The notes beneath the pieces are model-generated. The model was given only the letters and a program-made list of their open reading frames with translations. It did not search any database and was not told the origin of the DNA. This document shows positions 61,726-64,000 of a stretch of 64,000 nt of DNA, in pieces (position 1 is the first letter of the stretch; the number at the start of each line of letters is the position of its first letter). Source of the stretch: Cinnamomum chago (taxonomy: Eukaryota > Streptophyta > Magnoliopsida > Laurales > Lauraceae); the NCBI GenBank assembly GCA_038049695.1, contig CP142453.1, forward strand, positions 1,257,501 through 1,321,500, written 5' to 3'. The translations under genes and the position numbers were made by a program.

Positions 61726-63186
61726 ATGCTCTCCTCCAGCAAAGAGTCTTTCTCCTTTGCTGCCTTAGGCAGATTTGCAGGCAAGCGTCCTTCTCTAGAA
61801 TGGGTAGAGGAGCACACAAAATCTTGGGACATCTCCAGGCCTTGCATGGTTTCCCTAACCATTAAAGGACACTTCATTTTCAGATTCAACTCATTAGCAG
61901 ACAAATCCCACATCCTTAGCATCTCCCCTCTTCGAATGGAAAGGAAGAAGATCTACCTTCAATCCTGGTCTCCTGGACAAGAAGAATCTGTCTGGCCCTC
62001 CCTTGTCCCAGTCTGGATCAGAATCAAAGGTCTCCCCTACCACTGCTGGAGCCAGAATATCATCTTCTCCTTGGCAAGTTCAATAGGCCAACCAATCCAA
62101 CTAGACTCCATCACAATGGTTCAAAGAATCCTCACATTCGCAAGGATCCAAGTCCTCCTAGACATCTCCAAACCCAAACACTCTTCTATCCTAGTAGACC
62201 TTCAAGGAGAGCAAGAGATTGAACTGGAGGTGGAGTATGAATCCATTCCTTGCCCTTTCTGCCACTCGTCCAGACACCACAACCAGTCTTGCCCCTCCAA
62301 CCCCAACACAGCTACCTCTCACCCCTCCAACCCCAAACCTGCAACCACCCAGCCACCTTCTACCCCCATCCTAGCAATCCCCTCTATCCAGCCCAACACC
62401 TCACCAAATCCCTCCTCAGGCAACCCTCCCCTGCTACCTCTCCCAGTTTCAACCCAACCCAGCTCTCCCACTCTAAGCAATCCTATCAGTCACCAACCAG
62501 CCTCCAACCAAAACCTCCACAAAGCCTCTCTTCCTCAATCCCCAACTACCACAGAAAAAGATAAAAATAAGCCATCATACCTCTCCATCAATGACCTTCC
62601 TTATGATGTCGTCTCGGAAATTCTAGTCAAGATTCCAGCACCAGCAGTAGACACTTCCAACCCATTCTCCATTTTAGAAAACTACTCCTTCAAAGACCCA
62701 GTCCTCAATCCCAGTCTGTATGGTAGGAACCTCCAATCTTACCATGAGGGCACTTCCTCCTCTTCCAACCAAGACAAGAGCTCCCCGGAACACCCCCCAG
62801 GCACCCCAAAATCAAAGGCTCCCAACCCAGACGCTTCTCTCTCAAATCAGTCCCAACTCCCTCCTCATATCACTCGCCACTCCCAGCAGCCTCCACTCAA
62901 TCCCCCTCTGTCTCCAATCTCTCAGCCTCCTCCCCTTGCAGACCCAGCTCTTCTAGCACCTCAGCATAAGTCTCCTCTCTCTCAGCCTCCCCTCCCTGTA
63001 GATTCAGCTCACCAAGCTCCTCTGCATAAGTCTCCACTTCTCCTCCAGGAGAAAGACAGCTCAGTATCCATCTCTACCACAGCAGCTGCAAAGCTCCCTA
63101 ACAAAGAGGCCAAACACCCCAAGGCCTCAAGCTCTGGTCCCATCACAAGAAGGTCTAGAAATAGAAACTCCAAATCTTCCCAATGA
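61726..63186 (+). CDS. LINE ORF1: DUF4283 and CCHC zinc-knuckle gag-like protein
   Basis: 486 residues. ORF1 proteins of plant L1 elements bind the element RNA. Seen: a DUF4283-type block at about residues 10-170 (FAALGRFAGKRPSLEWVEEH, WIRIKGLPYHCW, FARIQVLLDIS); a CX2CX4HX4C zinc knuckle exactly at C176, C179, H184 and C189 (CPFCHSSRHHNQSC); then a long Pro/Ser/Gln-rich tail ending in basic residues (RRSRNRNSKSSQ). The start is the first ATG in frame after the upstream stop at 61513. The frame is open upstream to that stop, so a non-ATG or longer start cannot be excluded. It overlaps ORF2 by an ATGA. Confidence 0.85.
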   Translation: MLSSSKESFSFAALGRFAGKRPSLEWVEEHTKSWDISRPCMVSLTIKGHFIFRFNSLADKSHILSISPLRMERKKIYLQSWSPGQEESVWPSLVPVWIRIKGLPYHCWSQNIIFSLASSIGQPIQLDSITMVQRILTFARIQVLLDISKPKHSSILVDLQGEQEIELEVEYESIPCPFCHSSRHHNQSCPSNPNTATSHPSNPKPATTQPPSTPILAIPSIQPNTSPNPSSGNPPLLPLPVSTQPSSPTLSNPISHQPASNQNLHKASLPQSPTTTEKDKNKPSYLSINDLPYDVVSEILVKIPAPAVDTSNPFSILENYSFKDPVLNPSLYGRNLQSYHEGTSSSSNQDKSSPEHPPGTPKSKAPNPDASLSNQSQLPPHITRHSQQPPLNPPLSPISQPPPLADPALLAPQHKSPLSQPPLPVDSAHQAPLHKSPLLLQEKDSSVSISTTAAAKLPNKEAKHPKASSSGPITRRSRNRNSKSSQ

Positions 63187-64000
63187 TTAAAGCCCTCTAC
63201 TGGAACTGCAGGGGAATAGCCAACTCCCCAACAATTCGTGTGTTGGCAAATCTGGTTCATGTCCACTCTCCTGACATAATCTTCCTCTCAGAACCCATGA
63301 CCCCCTTTCCCTCTTTTCATTCCCTTCAGCTAAGCCAGTTTGGTTTTGACATCTTCTTCTCAAATTCCTCTCCAACAGGTATCCCCAGCCTCTGGTGCTT
63401 CTTCAAATCAACTCACCACCTCTCTATCTCCTTTTCAGACTCCTCTACCCAGCACCTTACCTTACTTTTATCTAACCCAGCTTCTGGCCCCAGCTCCCTC
63501 ATCACTGGCGTTTATGGGTCCACCAACCACACCCAAAGGAGACATCTCTGGAAAGTGCTGACTGATACTTCTTCAACAACCCTTCCCTGGTGCGTCCTTG
63601 GAGACTTCAATGCCACCCTCACCCATGAAGAAAAGCTAAGTATCCGCCAAACCAGCACCTCCTCTCTTAATGACTTCCAATCCACTCTAATGCTAGCAGG
63701 CCTGCAAGATATCAATTATTCAGGTAATAAGTATACCTGGTCCAACAATAGAAAGGGCCTCTCCTATGTGGCAGCAAGACTAGACAGAGTCCTTGTCAAT
63801 CAAACCTGGCTGGCCTCCTTCTCTGATCCTTCAGTCCTCCACCTAGCCAGAATATCCTCTGATCATAGCCCAATTCTCTTGCGCCATCACAACCCAATTC
63901 TAACTCCCCAAGCCCCCTTCAAATTTGAAATCAAATGGCTTCTTCATCCTACCTTCCAAGAAGTGGTCAAACTCAGCTGGGAAGCCCACCCTCAACCAAT
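63183..64000 (+). CDS. LINE ORF2, N-terminal part: apurinic-type endonuclease domain
   Basis: Starts at ATG 63183, overlapping the ORF1 stop as ATGA, and stays open for 272 codons to the window end. Residues match the endonuclease/exonuclease/phosphatase domain: IKALYWNCRGIAN at the start, FLSEP, GVYGSTN, WCVLGDFNATL, NKYTWSNNR, RLDRVLVN and SSDHSPILL. These carry the expected N, E, D-x-N and S-D-H catalytic residues. The enzyme nicks target DNA to prime reverse transcription, whose domain should follow beyond 64000. Confidence 0.9.
   Translation, partial: MIKALYWNCRGIANSPTIRVLANLVHVHSPDIIFLSEPMTPFPSFHSLQLSQFGFDIFFSNSSPTGIPSLWCFFKSTHHLSISFSDSSTQHLTLLLSNPASGPSSLITGVYGSTNHTQRRHLWKVLTDTSSTTLPWCVLGDFNATLTHEEKLSIRQTSTSSLNDFQSTLMLAGLQDINYSGNKYTWSNNRKGLSYVAARLDRVLVNQTWLASFSDPSVLHLARISSDHSPILLRHHNPILTPQAPFKFEIKWLLHPTFQEVVKLSWEAHPQP

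Larger units (their letters stand above)
61131..64000 (+). mobile_element. Second L1-type LINE, 5' part, running off the window
   Basis: Layout: C-rich leader, DUF4283-like ORF1 with zinc knuckle, then ORF2 beginning with an endonuclease domain. Unlike the LINE at 31137-38070, no stop or frameshift interrupts ORF1 from 61726, or ORF2 up to the window edge. The left boundary is approximate. Confidence 0.85.

Overview
The window is nuclear DNA from a flowering plant. Its genes carry many GT-AG introns, it is rich in MITE-like elements, plant L1-type LINEs and long CT/TA microsatellites, and every recognisable host gene is a plant orthologue. The frequent GGGGCCCACC-like motifs and the repeat style suggest a non-grass lineage, perhaps a magnoliid, but nothing here fixes the species.

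Four host genes can be read. (1) A small two-exon plus-strand gene at 1124-1514 encodes an 87-residue protein that looks like a plant elicitor peptide precursor (PROPEP). It has an N-terminal amphipathic segment ending in CLGL and an extreme C-terminus of GRGGQTN. It is short and split by a CT-microsatellite intron, so automated annotation could easily miss it. (2) A 16.7-kb minus-strand gene at 20849-4130 has ten coding exons that splice in frame into a 1283-residue SPRY-RING E3 ligase of the RKP/KPC1 type. (3) A 15.9-kb plus-strand gene at 41817-57693 has fourteen exons giving a 349-residue HEAT INTOLERANT 4 (HIT4)-type protein. (4) A minus-strand gene at 60770-60117, with no intron in its coding region, encodes an NF-YB (CCAAT-box) transcription factor of the non-LEC1 class. 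These genes do not form an operon or a visible pathway; PROPEP and RKP are convergent neighbours.

Most of the rest is transposon-derived. Between RKP and HIT4 lie a Mutator-like MITE (22036-22250), a perfect 74-bp direct plus 45-bp inverted repeat array (23339-23607), two abutting PIF/Harbinger (Tourist-like) elements sharing one TTA (23739-26353), a further element with an internal duplication (28298-29323), a short retroposon (30572-30696), and a non-autonomous Mutator-like element (30758-39247) into which a full-length but dead LINE (31137-38070) has inserted. Both nested insertions have target-site duplications. Introns of RKP and HIT4 hold more MITEs, two SINE-like copies and a 1.2-kb short-TIR element. 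The right edge (about 61138-64000) is the 5' part of a second LINE with an intact ORF1 and an ORF2 that starts in an ATGA overlap and is open to the window end. It begins about 0.35 kb upstream of NF-YB in head-to-head orientation.

Limits: exon boundaries were placed by eye from GT-AG sites, frame and family resemblance. Functions come from remembered family features, not searches. Transposon superfamily names rest on target-site duplication length and terminal sequence only.
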